From positions 20,676-84,675 of the forward strand of contig JAQNBH010000076.1 of assembly GCA_028752905.1 (NCBI GenBank): 64,000 bases of DNA, read 5' to 3'. Made by a program: the position numbers and the translations under genes. The notes beneath the pieces were generated by a model, which was given only the letters and a program-made list of their open reading frames with translations, made no database searches and was not told where the DNA came from. Source of the DNA: Cladorhizidae sp. MBARI D1340-BT2 (taxonomy: Eukaryota > Porifera > Demospongiae > Poecilosclerida > Cladorhizidae). Below, piece after piece: positions 1 through 14,165 of this stretch. Each line of letters begins with the position of its first letter. The first letter of the stretch is position 1.

Positions 1-3000
1 TAGTGAGCCACTGCAACACTGACCCACTAATTACTAGACTAGGCCCACCAGTAGTGAGCCACTGCAACACTGACCCACTAATTACTAGACTAATAGGCCC
101 ACCAGTAGTGAGCCACTGCAACACTGACCCACTAATTACTAGACTAATAGGACCACCAGTAGTGAGCCACTGCAACACTGACCCACTAATTACTAGACTA
201 ATAGGCCCACCAGTAGTGAGGCACTGCAACACTGACCCACTAATTACTAGACTAATAGGCCCACTAGTAGTGAGCCACTGCAACACTGACCCACTAATTA
301 CTAGACTAATAGGCCCACTAGTAGTGAGCCACTGCAACACTGACCCACTAATTACTAGACTAATAGGCCCACCAGTAATGAGCCACTGCAACACTGACCA
401 CTAATTACTAGACTAATAGGCCCACCAGTAGTGAGCCACTGCAACACTGACCCACTAATTACTAGACTAATAGGCCCACCAGTAGTGACCCATGGCAACA
501 CTGACCCACTAATTACTAGACTAATAGGCCCACCAGTAGTGAGCCACTGCAACACTGACCACTAATTACTAGACTAATAGGCCCACCAGTAGTGAGCCAC
601 TGCAACACTGACACACTAATTACTAGACTAATAGGCCCACCAGTAGTGAGCCACTGCAACACTGACCCACTAATTACTAGACTAATAGGCCCACCAGTAG
701 TGAGCCACTGCAACACTGACCACTAATTACTAGACTAATAGGCCCACCAGTAGTGAGCCACTGCAACACTGACCACTAATTACTAGACTAATAGGCCCAC
801 CAGTAGTGAGCCACTGCAACACTGACCCACTAATTACTAGACTAATAGGCCCACCAGTAGTGAGCCACTGCAACACTGACCCACTAATTACTAGACTAAT
901 AGGCCCACCAGTAGTGAGCCACTGCAACACTGACCCACTAATTACTAGACTAATAGGCCCACCAGTATTGAGCCACTGCAACACTGACCCACTAATTACT
1001 AGACTAATAGGCCCACCAGTAGTGAGCCACTGCAACACTCACCCACTAATTACTAGACTAATAGGCCCACCAGTAGTGAGCCACTGACCACTAATTACTA
1101 GACTAATAGGCTCACCAACTGACCCACTAATTACTAGACTAATAGGCCCACCAGTAGTGAGCCACTGCAACACTGACCCACTAATTACTAGACTAATAGG
1201 CCCACCAGTAGTGAGTCACTGCAACACTGACCCACTAATTACTAGACTAATAGGCCCACCAGTAGTGAGCCACTGCAACACTCACCCACTAATTACTAGA
1301 CTAATAGGCCCACCAGTAGTGAGCCACTGACCACTAATTACTAGACTAATAGGCTCACCAACTGACCCACTAATTACTAGACTAATAGGCCCACCAGTAG
1401 TGAGCCACTGCAACACTGACCCACTAATTACTAGACTAATAGGCCCACCAGTAGTGAGTCACTGCAACACTGACCCACTAATTACTAGACTAATAGGCCC
1501 ACCAGTAGTGAGCCACTGCAACACTGACCTACTAATTACTAGACTAATAGGCCCACCAGTAGTGAGCCACTGCAACACTGACCCACTAATTACTAGACTA
1601 ATAGGTCCACCAGTAGTGAGCCACTGCAACACTGACCACTAATTACTAGACTAATAGGCCCACCATCAGTGAGCCACTGCAACACTGACCCACTAATTAC
1701 TAGACTAATAGGCCCACCAGTAGTGAGCCACTGACCACTAATTACTAGACTAATAGGCCCACCAGTAGTGAGCCACTGCAACACTGACCCACTAATTACT
1801 AGACTAATAGGCCCACCAGTAGTGAGCCACTGCAACACTGACCAACTAATTACTAGACTAATAGGCCCACCAGTAGTGAGCTACTGCAACACTGACCCAC
1901 TAATTACTAGACTAATAGGCCCTCCAGTAGTGAGCCACTGCAACACTGACCCACTAATTACTAGACTAATAGGCCCACCAGTAGTGAGCCACTGCAACAC
2001 TGACCTACTAATTACTAGACTAATAGGCCCACCAGTAGTGAGCCACTGCAACACTGACCACTAATTACTAGACTAATAGGCCCACCAGTAGTGAGCCACT
2101 GCAACACTGACCACTAATTACTAGACTAATAGGCCCACCAGTAGTGAGCCACTGCAACACTGACCACTAATTACTAGACTAATAGGCCCACCAGTAGTGA
2201 GCCACTGCAACACTGACCCACTAATTACTAGACTAATAGGCCCACCAGTAGTGAGCCACTGCAACACTGACCACTAATTACTAGACTAATAGGCCCACCA
2301 GTAGTGAGCCACTGCAACACTCACCCACTAATTACTAGACTAATAGGCCCACCAGTAGTGAGCCACTGCAACACTGACCCACTAATTACTAGACGAATAG
2401 GCAGTAGTGGGCCACTGCAACACTGACCCACTAATTACTAGACTAATAGGCCCACCAGTGGTGAGCCACTGACCACTAATTACTAGACTAATAGGCCTAC
2501 CAGTAGTGAGCCACTGCAACACTGACCCACTAATTACTAGACTAATAGGCCCACCAGTAGTGAGCCACTGCAACGCTGACCCACTAATTACTAGACTAAT
2601 AGGCCCACCAGTAGTGAGCCACTGCAACACTGACCCACTAATTACTAGACTAATAGGCCCACCAGTAGTGAGCCACTGCAACACTGACCCACTAATTACT
2701 AGACTAATAGGCCCACCAGTAGTGAGCCACTGCAACACTGACCCACTAATTACTAGACTAATAGGACCACCAGTAGTGAGCCACTGCAACACTGACCCAA
2801 TAATTACTAGACTAATAGGCCCACCAGTAGTGAGCCACTGCAACACTGACCCACTAATTACTAGACTAGGCCCACCAGTAGTGAGCCACTGCAACACTGA
2901 CCCACTAATTACTAGACTAATAGGCCCACCAGTAGTGAGCCACTGCAACACTGACCCACTAATTACTAGACTAATAGGACCACCAGTAGTGAGCCACTGC

Positions 3001-6000
3001 AACACTGACCCACTAATTACTAGACTAATAGGCCCACCAGTAGTGAGGCACTGCAACACTGACCCACTAATTACTAGACTAATAGGCCCACTAGTAGTGA
3101 GCCACTGCAACACTGACCCACTAATTACTAGACTAATAGGCCCACTAGTAGTGAGCCACTGCAACACTGACCCACTAATTACTAGACTAATAGGCCCACC
3201 AGTAATGAGCCACTGCAACACTGACCACTAATTACTAGACTAATAGGCCCACCAGTAGTGAGCCACTGCAACACTGACCCACTAATTACTAGACTAATAG
3301 GCCCACCAGTAGTGACCCATGGCAACACTGACCCACTAATTACTAGACTAATAGGCCCACCAGTAGTGAGCCACTGCAACACTGACCACTAATTACTAGA
3401 CTAATAGGCCCACCAGTAGTGAGCCACTGCAACACTGACACACTAATTACTAGACTAATAGGCCCACCAGTAGTGAGCCACTGCAACACTGACCCACTAA
3501 TTACTAGACTAATAGGCCCACCAGTAGTGAGCCACTGCAACACTGACCACTAATTACTAGACTAATAGGCCCACCAGTAGTGAGCCACTGCAACACTGAC
3601 CACTAATTACTAGACTAATAGGCCCACCAGTAGTGAGCCACTGCAACACTGACTCACTAATTACTAGACTAATAGGCCCACCAGTAGTGAGCCACTGCAA
3701 CACTGACCCACTAATTACTAGACTAATAGGCCCACCAGTAGTGAGCCACTGCAACACTGACCCACTAATTACTAGACTAATAGGCCCACCAGTAGTGAGC
3801 CACTGCAACACTGACCCACTAATTACTAGACTAATAGGCCCACCAGTAGTGAGCCACTGCAACACTCACCCACTAATTACTAGACTAATAGGCCCACCAG
3901 TAGTGAGCCACTGAACACTAATTACTAGACTAATAGGCTCACCAACTGACCCACTAATTACTAGACTAATAGGCCCACCAGTAGTGAGCCACTGCAACAC
4001 TGACCCACTAATTACTAGACTAATAGGCCCACCAGTAGTGAGTCACTGCAACACTGACCCACTAATTACTAGACTAATAGGCCCACCAGTAGTGAGCCAC
4101 TGCAACACTGACCCACTAATTACTAGACTAATAGGCCCACCAGTAGTGAGCCACTGCAACACTGACCCACTAATTACTAGACTAATAGGTCCACCAGTAG
4201 TGAGCCACTGCAACACTGACCACTAATTACTAGACTAATAGGCCCACCATCAGTGAGCCACTGCAACACTGACCCACTAATTACTAGACTAATAGGCCCA
4301 CCAGTAGTGAGCCACTGACCACTAATTACTAGACTAATAGGCCCACCAGTAGTGAGCCACTGCAACACTGACCCACTAATTACTAGACTAATAGGCCCAC
4401 CAGTAGTGAGCCACTGCAACACTGACCCACTAATTACTAGACTAATAGGCCCACCAGTAGTGACCCATGGCAACACTGACCCACTAATTACTAGACTAAT
4501 AGGCCCACCAGTAGTGAGCCACTGCAACACTGACCACTAATTACTAGACTAATAGGCCCACCAGTAGTGAGCCACTGCAACACTGACACACTAATTACTA
4601 GACTAATAGGCCCACCAGTAGTGAGCCACTGCAACACTGACCCACTAATTACTAGACTAATAGGCCCACCAGTAGTGAGCCACTGCAACACTGACCACTA
4701 ATTACTAGACTAATAGGCCCACCAGTAGTGAGCCACTGCAACACTGACCACTAATTACTAGACTAATAGGCCCACCAGTAGTGAGCCACTGCAACACTGA
4801 CCCACTAATTACTAGACTAATAGGCCCACCAGTAGTGAGCCACTGCAACACTGACCCACTAATTACTAGACTAATAGGCCCACCAGTAGTGAGCCACTGC
4901 AACACTGACCCACTAATTACTAGACTAATAGGCCCACCAGTAGTGAGCCACTGCAACACTGACCCACTAATTACTAGACTAATAGGCCCACCAGTAGTGA
5001 GCCACTGCAACACTCACCCACTAATTACTAGACTAATAGGCCCACCAGTAGTGAGCCACTGACCACTAATTACTAGACTAATAGGCTCACCAACTGACCC
5101 ACTAATTACTAGACTAATAGGCCCACCAGTAGTGAGCCACTGCAACACTGACCCACTAATTACTAGACTAATAGGCCCACCAGTAGTGAGTCACTGCAAC
5201 ACTGACCCACTAATTACTAGACTAATAGGCCCACCAGTAGTGAGCCACTGCAACACTGACCCACTAATTACTAGACTAATAGGCCCACCAGTAGTGAGCC
5301 ACTGCAACACTGACCCACTAATTACTAGACTAATAGGTCCACCAGTAGTGAGCCACTGCAACACTGACCACTAATTACTAGACTAATAGGCCCACCATCA
5401 GTGAGCCACTGCAACACTGACCCACTAATTACTAGACTAATAGGCCCACCAGTAGTGAGCCACTGACCACTAATTACTAGACTAATAGGCCCACCAGTAG
5501 TGAGCCACTGCAACACTGACCCACTAATTACTAGACTAATAGGCCCACCAGTAGTGAGCCACTGCAACACTGACCCACTAATTACTAGACTAATAGGCCC
5601 ACCAGTAGTGAGCTACTGCAACACTGACCCACTAATTACTAGACTAATAGGCCCTCCAGTAGTGAGCCACTGCAACACTGACCCACTAATTACTAGACTA
5701 ATAGGCCCACCAGTAGTGAGCCACTGCAACACTGACCTACTAATTACTAGACTAATAGGCCCACCAGTAGTGAGCCACTGCAACACTGACCACTAATTAC
5801 TTGACTAATAGGCCCACCAGTAGTGAGCCACTGACCACTAATTACTAGACTAATAGGCTCACCAACTGACCCACTAATTACTAGACTAATAGGCCCACCA
5901 GTAGTGAGCCACTGCAACACTGACCACTAATTACTAGACTAATAGGCCCACCAGTAGTGAACCATTACAACACTGACCCACTAATTACTAGACTAATAGG

Positions 6001-9000
6001 TCCACCAGTAGTGAGCCACTGCAACACTGACCACTAATTACTAGACTAATAGGCCCACCAGTAGTGAGCCACTGACCACTAATTACTAGACTAATAGTCC
6101 AACCAGTAGTGAGCCACTGCAACACTGACCCACTAATTACTAGACTAATAGGCCCACCAGTAGTGAGCTACTGCAACACTGACCCACTAATTACTAGACT
6201 AATAGGCGCTCCAGTAGTGAGCCACTGCAACACTGACCCACTAATTACTAGACTAATAGGCCCACCAGTAGTGAGCCACTGCAACACTGACCCACTAATT
6301 ACTAGACTAATAGGCCCACCAGTAGTGAGTCACTGCAACACTGACCCACTAATTACTAGACTAATAGGCCCACCAGTAGTGAGCCACTGCAACACTGACC
6401 CACTAATTACTAGACTAATAGGCCCACCAGTAGTGAGCCACTGCAACACTGACCCACTAATTACTAGACTAATAGGTCCACCTGTAGTGAGCCACTGCAA
6501 CACTGACCACTAATTACTAGACTAATAGGCCCACCATCAGTGAGCCACTGCAACACTGACCCACTAATTACTAGACTAATAGGCCCACCAGTAGTGAGCC
6601 AATGACCACTAATTACTAGACTAATAGGCCCACCAGTAGTGAGCCACTGCAACACTGACCCACTAATTACTAGACTAATAGGCCCACCAGTAGTGAGCCA
6701 CTGCAACACTGACCCACTAATTACTAGACTAATATGCCCACCAGTAGTGAGCTACTGCAACACTGAACCACTAATTACTAGACTAATAGGCCCTCCAGTA
6801 GTGAGCCACTGCAACACTGACCCACTAATTACTAGACTAATAGGCCCACCAGTAGTGAGTCACTGCAACACTGACCCACTAATTACTAGACTAATAGGCC
6901 CACCAGTAGTGAGCCACTGCAACACTGACCACTAATTACTTGACTAATAGGCCCACCAGTAGTGAGCCACTGACCACTAATTACTAGACTAATAGGCTCA
7001 CCAACTGACCCACTAATTACTAGACTAATAGGCCCACCAGTAGTGAGCCACTGCAACACTGACCACTAATTACTAGACTAATAGGCCCACCAGTAGTGAG
7101 CCATTACAACACTGACCCACTAATTACTAGACTAATAGGTCCACCAGTAGTGAGCCACTGCAACACTGACCACTAATTACTAGACTAATAGGCCCACCAG
7201 TAGTGAGCCACTGACCACTAATTACTAGACTAATAGTCCAACCAGTAGTGAGCCACTGCAACACTGACCCACTAATTACTAGACTAATAGGCCCACCAGT
7301 AGTGAGCTACTGCAACACTGACCCACTAATTACTAGACTAATAGGCGCTCCAGTAGTGAGCCACTGCAACACTGACCCACTAATTACTAGACTAATAGGC
7401 CCACCAGTAGTGAGCCACTGCAACACTGACCCACTAATTACTAGACTAATAGGCCCACCAGTAGTGAGCCACTGCAACACTGACCACTAATTACTAGACT
7501 AATAGGCCCACCAGTAGTGAGCCACTGACCACTAATTACTAGACTAATTGGCTCACCAACTGACCCACTAATTACTAGACTAATAGTCCCACCAGTAGTG
7601 AGCCACTGCAACACTGACCCACTAATTACTAGACTAATAGGCCCACCAATAGTGAGCCACTGCAACACTGACCTACTAATTACTAGACTAATAGGCCCAC
7701 CAGTAGTGAGCCACTGCAACACTGACCCACTAATTACTAGACTAATAGGCCCACCAGTAGTGAGCCACTGCAACACTGACCACTAATTACTAGACTAGGC
7801 CCACCAGTAGTGAGCCACTGCAACACTGACCCACTAATTACTAGACTAATAGGCCCACCAGTAGTGAGCCACTGCAACACTGACCCACTAATTACTAGAC
7901 TAATAGGCCCACCAGTAGTGACCCATGGCAACACTGACCCACTAATTACTAGACTAATAGGCCCACCAGTAGTGAGCCACTGCAACACTGACCACTAATT
8001 ACTAGACTAATAGGCCCACCAGTAGTGAGCCACTGCAACACTGACACACTAATTACTAGACTAATAGGCCCACCAGTAGTGAGCCACTGCAACACTGACC
8101 CACTAATTACTAGACTAATAGGCCCACCAGTAGTGAGCCACTGCAACACTGACCACTAATTACTAGACTAATAGGCCCACCAGTAGTGAGCCACTGCAAC
8201 ACTGACCACTAATTACTAGACTAATAGGCCCACCAGTAGTGAGCCACTGCAACACTGACCCACTAATTACTAGACTAATAGGCCCACCAGTAGTGAGCCA
8301 CTGCAACACTGACCCACTAATTACTAGACTAATAGGCCCACCAGTAGTGAGCCACTGCAACACTGACCCACTAATTACTAGACTAATAGGCCCACCAGTA
8401 GTGAGCCACTGCAACAATGACCCACTAATTACTAGACTAATAGGCCCACCAGTAGTGAGCCACTGCAACACTGACCACTAATTACTAGACTAATAGGCCC
8501 ACCAGTAGTGAGCCACTGCAACACTGACCCACTAATTACTAGACTAATAGGCCCACCAGTAGTGAGCCACTGCAACACTGACCCACTAATTACTAGACTA
8601 ATAGGCCAACCAGTAGTGAGCCACTGCAACACTGACCCACTAATTACTAGACTAATAGGCCCACCAGTAGTGAGCCACTGCAACACTGACCCACTAATTA
8701 CTAGACTAATAGGCCCACCAGTAGTGAGCCACTGCAACACTCACCCACTAATTACTAGACTAATAGGCCCACCAGTAGTGAGCCACTGACCACTAATTAC
8801 TAGACTAATAGGCTCACCAACTGACCCACTAATTACTAGACTAATAGGCCCACCAGTAGTGAGCCACTGCAACACTGACCCACTAATTACTAGACTAATA
8901 GGCCCACCAGTAGTGAGCCACTGCAACACTGACCCACTAATTACTAGACTAATAGGTCCACCAGTAGTGAGCCACTGCAACACTGACCACTAATTACTAA

Positions 9001-9655
9001 ACTAATAGGCCCACCAGTAGTGAGCCACTGACCACTAATTACTAGACTAATAGGCCAACCAGTAGTGAGCCACTGCAACACTGACCCACTAATTACTAGA
9101 CTAATAGGCCCACCAGTAGTGAGCTACTGCAACACTGACCCACTAATTACTAGACTAATAGGCGCTCCAGTAGTGAGCCACTGCAACACTGACCCACTAA
9201 TTACTAGACTAATAGGCCCACCAGTAGTGAGCCACTGCAACACTGACCCACTAATTACTAGACTAATAGGCCCACCAGTAGTGAGCCACTGCAACACTGA
9301 CCACTAATTACTAGACTAATAGGCCCACCAGTAGTGAGCCACTGACCACTAATTACTAGACTAATAGGCTCACCAACTGACCCACTAATTACTAGACTAA
9401 TAGGCCCACCAGTAGTGAGCCACTGACCACTAATTACTAGACTAATAGGCTCACCAACTGACCCACTAATTACTAGACTAATAGGCCCACCAGTAGTGAG
9501 CCACTGCAACACTGACCCACTAATTACTAGACTAATAGGCCCACCAGTAGTGAGCCACTGCAACACTGACCCACTAATTACTAGACTAATAGGCCCACCA
9601 GTAGTGAGCCACTGCAACACTGACCACTAATTACTAGACTAATAGGCCCACCAGT
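1..9655. repeat. 54-bp minisatellite array with higher-order repeats
   Basis: The basic unit is 54 bp, opening AGTGAGCCACTGCAACACTG and closing with ATAGGCCCACCAGT. Common variants are 53 bp (one C lost) and shortened units that run from GAGCCACTGACC into GGCTCACCAACTG. Because 54 is a multiple of three, long frames stay open on both strands with an 18-residue period; these are artefacts. Blocks recur at larger spacings: 3-1090 is nearly the same as 2830-3917 (offset 2827), 3343-5374 shares blocks with offset 1148, 6109 with 7248 (offset 1139), and 4491-5062 with 7949-8520 (offset 3458). The array ends sharply at 9655. A short array of the same unit in the opposite orientation lies at 49866-50370. 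Confidence 0.97.
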
Positions 9656-9890
9656 ATACTGTATATATGTGTGTAGGATTGACTCATTAGAGGTGGCAGA
9701 GAGACCAGCCAGAATGTCATGGTGAGGATGGCATATATGGTGGCCTTTCAAACAACATTAATTTAACGTTTGGTCGTGCCATGAAGATATTAGGCCACAC
9801 CCACTCTACCTAAAATGCCAAATGTCCATCAACATCAAACAATTTGACATTTAATTAACATTTCTGGCTTTACGGTAGTGTGCTTTAACT
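9656..9890 (-). repeat. Left copy of a long inverted repeat (partner 49518-49738)
   Basis: The reverse complement of this stretch closely matches 49518-49738, including the segments GATGTTGATGGACATTTGGC and GGTGTGGCCTAATATCTTCA. In both places it sits directly beside a 54-bp minisatellite array. Here it lies in an intron of the minus-strand Ig gene. The similarity ends about 140 bp before the Ig exon at 10031-10339. Confidence 0.9.
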
Positions 9891-10030
9891 AGAGGTTTGT
9901 TGGCATTGCTTTAAAATGCACCGCCTACAATCATATCATAACATTATTCATAGAGATGGGCGTGGTTATGTTTGGCAGGTGCAGTCATTATAAGTGGCAC
10001 TTGCTTACACGTATAAGTGTTATTACTCAC

Positions 10031-10339
10031 CATGCCATTCCAGGACTCTCCCGGCCCTGCCTAGCTCAATTCCATTAACACTCGCACTACAGAAGATCCA
10101 GATGTAGCGAAGGTAGAAAATAGGGTATTTAATGCTGAAACTCCGCCTGGAATCTCCCGGGACAAGATTAATTCCCACCACATCCCACCATTTGTAAGTG
10201 AGGTTGTCGGTTTGTGCTGGCTGCACCTCACAGAAGAAGCTCACTTTTTGGTGATATCTAAAAGGACCGCGGCTTGGCTCAGTTATGATTTTAACAGAGG
10301 ATTCTGCAGCCTCAGCTCCGAACATCCACTCACTGGCAA
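10031..10339 (-). CDS. Immunoglobulin-like domain exon (exon 2 of a minus-strand receptor-like gene)
   Basis: This internal coding exon has a canonical acceptor (TTACATTGCAG, ending at 10340) and donor (GTGAGT at 10030-10025). It is 309 bp, phase 1 at both ends, the classic layout of a shuffled extracellular Ig exon. The product has an Ig-like pattern: a B-strand cysteine in VSFFCEV, a tryptophan core in YKWW, and an F-strand cysteine in IWIFCSAS, about 60 residues apart. One N-glycosylation site (NLT) is visible. It joins in frame to the signal-peptide exon at 13251-13284. Later exons would lie beyond the left edge, past the 54-bp array. Ligand and function are unknown; cell-surface recognition is inferred only from the fold and from the related plus-strand gene at 51948-54852. 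Confidence 0.75.
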
Positions 10340-13250
10340 CTGCAATGTAAATAACAACTGATATATGACTATACACTCCATAGAAGTATATATGTCCATA
10401 TCTAGGAGAGACTCACCCAAACATATTGCAAGTATATATGTCCATATCTAGGAGAGGCTCACCCAAACATATTGCAAGTATATATGTCCATATCTAGGAG
10501 AGACTCACCCAAACATATTGCAAGTATATATGTCCATATCTAGGAGAGGCTCACCCAAACATATTGCAAGTATATATGTCCATATCTAGGAGAGACTCAC
10601 CCAAACATATTGCAAGTATATATGTCCATATCTAGGAGAGGCTCACCCAAACATATTGCAAGTATATATGTCCATATCTAGGAGAGGCTCACCCAAACAT
10701 ATTGCAAGTATATATGTCCATATCTAGGAGAGACTCACCCAAACATATTGCAAGTATATATGTCCATATCTAGGAGAGGCTCACCCAAACATATTGCAAG
10801 TATATATGTCCATATCTAGGAGAGACTCACCCAAACATATTGCAAGTATATATGTCCATATCTAGGAGAGGCTCACCCAAACATATTGCAAGTATATATG
10901 TCCATATCTAGGAGAGACTCACCCAAACATATTGCAAGTATATATGTCCATATCTAGGAGAGGCTCACCCAAACATATTGCAAGTATATATGTCCATATC
11001 TAGGAGAGGCTCACCCAAACATATTGCAAGTATATATGTCCATATCTAGGAGAGGCTCACCAAACATATTGCAAGTATATATGTCCATATCTAGGAGAGG
11101 CTCACCCAAACATATTGCAAGTATATATGTCCATATCTAGGAGAGACTCACCCAAACATATTGCAAGTATATATGTCCATATCTAGGAGAGGCTCACCCA
11201 AACATATTGCAAGTATATATGTCCATATCTAGGAGAGACTCACCCAAACATATTGCAAGTATATATGTCCATATCTAGGAGAGGCTCACCCAAACATATT
11301 GCAAGTATATATGTCCATATCTAGGAGAGGCTCACCCAAACATATTGCAAGTATATATGTCCATATCTAGGAGAGGCTCTCCCAAACATATTGCAAGTAT
11401 ATATGTCCATATCTAGGAGAGACTCACCCAAACATATTGCAAGTATATATGTCCATATCTAGGAGAGGCTCACCCAAACATATTGGAAGTATATATGTCC
11501 ATATCTAGGAGAGGCTCACCAAACATATTGCAAGTATATATGTCCATATCTAGGAGAGGCTCACCCAAACATATTGCAAGTATATATGTCCATATCTAGG
11601 AGAGACTCACCCAAACATATTGCAAGTATATATGTCCATATCTAGGAGAGGCTCACCCAAACATATTGCAAGTATATATGTCCATATCTAGGAGAGACTC
11701 ACCCAAACATATTGCAAGTATATATGTCCATATCTAGGAGAGGCTCACCCAAACATATTGCAAGTATATATGTCCATATCTAGGAGAGGCTCACCCAAAC
11801 ATATTGCAAGTATATATGTCCATATCTAGGAGAGGCTCACCAAACATATTGCAAGTATATATGTCCATATCTAGGAGAGGCTCACCCAAACATATTGCAA
11901 GTATATATGTCCATATCTAGGAGAGACTCACCCAAACATATTGCAAGTATATATGTCCATATCTAGGAGAGGCTCACCCAAACATATTGCAAGTATATAT
12001 GTCCATATCTAGGAGAGACTCACCCAAACATATTGCAAGTATATATGTCCATATCTAGGAGAGGCTCACCCAAACATATTGCAAGTATATATGTCCATAT
12101 CTAGGAGAGGCTCACCCAAACATATTGCAAGTATATATGTCCATATCTAGGAGAGGCTCTCCCAAACATATTGCAAGTATATATGTCCATATCTAGGAGA
12201 GACTCACCCAAACATATTGCAAGTATATATGTCCATATCTAGGAGAGGCTCTTCCAAACATATTGCAAGTATATATGTCCATATCTAGGAGAGACTCACC
12301 CAAACATATTGCAAGTATATATGTCCATATCTAGGAGAGGCTCACCCAAACATATTGCAAGTATATATGTCCATATCTAGGAGAGACTCACCCAAACATA
12401 TTGCAAGTATATATGTCCATATCTAGGAGAGGCTCACCCAAACATATTGCAAGTATATATGTCCATATCTAGGAGAGACTCACCCAAACATATTGCAAGT
12501 ATATATGTCCATATCTAGGAGAGGCTCTTCCAAACATATTGCAAGTATATATGTCCATATCTAGGAGAGACTCACCCAAACATATTGCAAGTATATATGT
12601 CCATATCTAGGAGAGGCTCACCCAAACATATTGCAAGTATATATGTCCATATCTAGGAGAGGCTCTTCCAAACATATTGCAAGTATATATGTCCATATCT
12701 AGGAGAGACTCACCCAAACATATTGCAAGTATATATGTCCATATCTAGGAGAGGCTCACCCAAACATATTGCAAGTATATATGTCCATATCTAGGAGAGG
12801 CTCTTCCAAACATATTGCAAGTATATATGTCCATATCTAGGAGAGACTCACCCAAACATATTGCAAGTATATATGTCCATATCTAGGAGAGGCTCACCCA
12901 AACATATTGCAAGTATATATGTCCATATCTAGGAGAGGCTCACCCAAACATATTGCAAGTATATATGTCCATATCTAGGAGAGGCTCACCCAAACATATT
13001 GCAAGTATATATGTCCATATCTAGGAGAGACTCACCCAAACATATTGCAAGTATATATGTCCATATCTAGGAGAGACTCACCCAAACATATTGCAAGTAT
13101 ATATGTCCATATCTAGGAGAGACTCACCCAAACATATTGCAAGTATATATGTCCATATCTAGGAGAGACTCACCCAAACATATTGCAAGTATATATGTCC
13201 ATATCTAGGAGAGACTCACCCAAACATATTGCAAGTATATATCAACTCAC
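10340..13250 (-). other. Intron 1 of the minus-strand Ig gene
   Basis: This 2.9-kb intron is bounded by GTGAGT at 13250-13245 and CAG ending at 10340. Nearly all of it is the 46-bp minisatellite described separately, leaving only about 45 bp of unique sequence next to exon 2. Confidence 0.7.
10386..13243. repeat. 46-bp minisatellite carrying splice-site-like motifs, about 62 copies
   Basis: The unit is 46 bp and starts TATATATGTCCATATCTAGG on the plus strand. On the minus (gene) strand each unit reads CTTGCAATATGTTTG, then GGTGAGT or GGTGAGC, then CTCTCCTAG. It therefore resembles the end of exon 1 plus its 5' splice site (CTTGCAATATTTTGGG then GTGAGT, 13265-13245). Units with GACTCAC and GGCTCAC often alternate. 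A higher-order block of 780 bp is evident: 11041-11460 repeats at 11821-12240, including a one-base deletion and a GGCTCTCCC variant. Later units carry a GGCTCTTCC variant that destroys the donor motif. Confidence 0.95.
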
Positions 13251-13284
13251 CCCAAAATATTGCAAGAAGATGAAGCACAAACAT
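13251..13284 (-). CDS. Signal-peptide exon 1 of the minus-strand Ig gene
   Basis: This is an ATG-initiated 34-bp coding exon (ATG at 13284-13282) ending in phase 1 at a consensus GTGAGT donor. It encodes eleven residues, MFVLHLLAIFW, plus the first base of the next codon. Joined to the phase-1 exon at 10339 it continues VASEWMFGAEAAESS, giving a plausible short cleavable signal peptide in front of the Ig domain. The start was chosen because it is the only ATG that gives a hydrophobic leader joined in frame to the Ig exon. No transcript evidence is available. Confidence 0.6.
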
Positions 13285-13740
13285 TCTGAACAGCTGCACA
13301 GATAAACAACTCTAAAATAAGGTGGAACTCCAATTTGCTGCACAGTTGCACTGACCAGCCAGCACTCTCGCCTCAATTTATGTCCGGCTATTTCCTGGTT
13401 GAATTAGCTCAGCCACGCCCAGCTACTGATGAGTTGTGAGGTGAGGGGAGGGGCCTGACTTGTGGAAGAGTTGCAGTATCAGTAATGCCTTTAGATTACT
13501 CAACTTCATCATAATTGGTCGTTGCCATGACACTAGCCCACCTCATTCCCCGCATAATTGTTGAGGTCAGAATTAGCTAACCTACACAAGTACTGACATG
13601 CAGATCATGTGCACACGATAACTACAATAGTCATCGTGTGGGGAGGGTGTGTGGCTAAGTATGGGCCTGCTGATGCTCTAATGTAGACCTGCTTCTAACT
13701 TCATCTCCACCAAGACTTGCTATGCCACCATCAATCCCTA
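13285..13740 (-). promoter_or_regulatory. Putative 5' UTR and promoter region of the minus-strand Ig gene
   Basis: This is about 450 bp of non-repetitive sequence immediately upstream of the proposed start codon, between two minisatellites. I see no convincing TATA box. The assignment as promoter rests only on position. Confidence 0.3.
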
Positions 13741-14165
13741 GTATGCAGCCTGCCACACAGTGCTAGTCCACCTGTTCCCCACCACTTATACACAGTATTA
13801 CATATAGTATGCACTCTACCACACACTGCTAGTCCACCTGTTCCCCACCACTTATACACAGTATTACATATAGTATGCAGCCTACCACACAGTGCTAGTC
13901 CACCTGTTCCCCACCACTTATACACAGTATTACATATAGTATGCAGCCTACCACACAGTGCTAGTCCACCTGTTCCCCACCACTTATACACAGTATTACA
14001 TATAGTATGCAGCCTACCACACAGTACTAGTCCACCTGTTCCCCACCACTTATACACAGTATTACATATAGTATGCAGCCTACCACACAGTGCTAGTCCA
14101 CCTGTTCCTCACCACTTATACACAGTATTACATATAGTATGCAGCCTACCACACAGTGCTAGTCT
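13741..14165. repeat. 66-bp minisatellite, about 6.4 copies
   Basis: The unit is 66 bp, starting GTATGCAGCCTACCACACAG. The period is a multiple of three, so both strands show open frames with a 22-residue period. One unit has ACTCTACCACACAC in place of GCAGCCTACCACACAG. I see nothing that supports coding. Confidence 0.95.

Noticed and set aside
1..9620. Dozens of frames of 60-279 codons with an 18-residue repeat
   Set aside because: They exist because the minisatellite period is 54 bp and lacks stops on both strands. Single-base indels between units change phase freely, so no coding constraint is visible.
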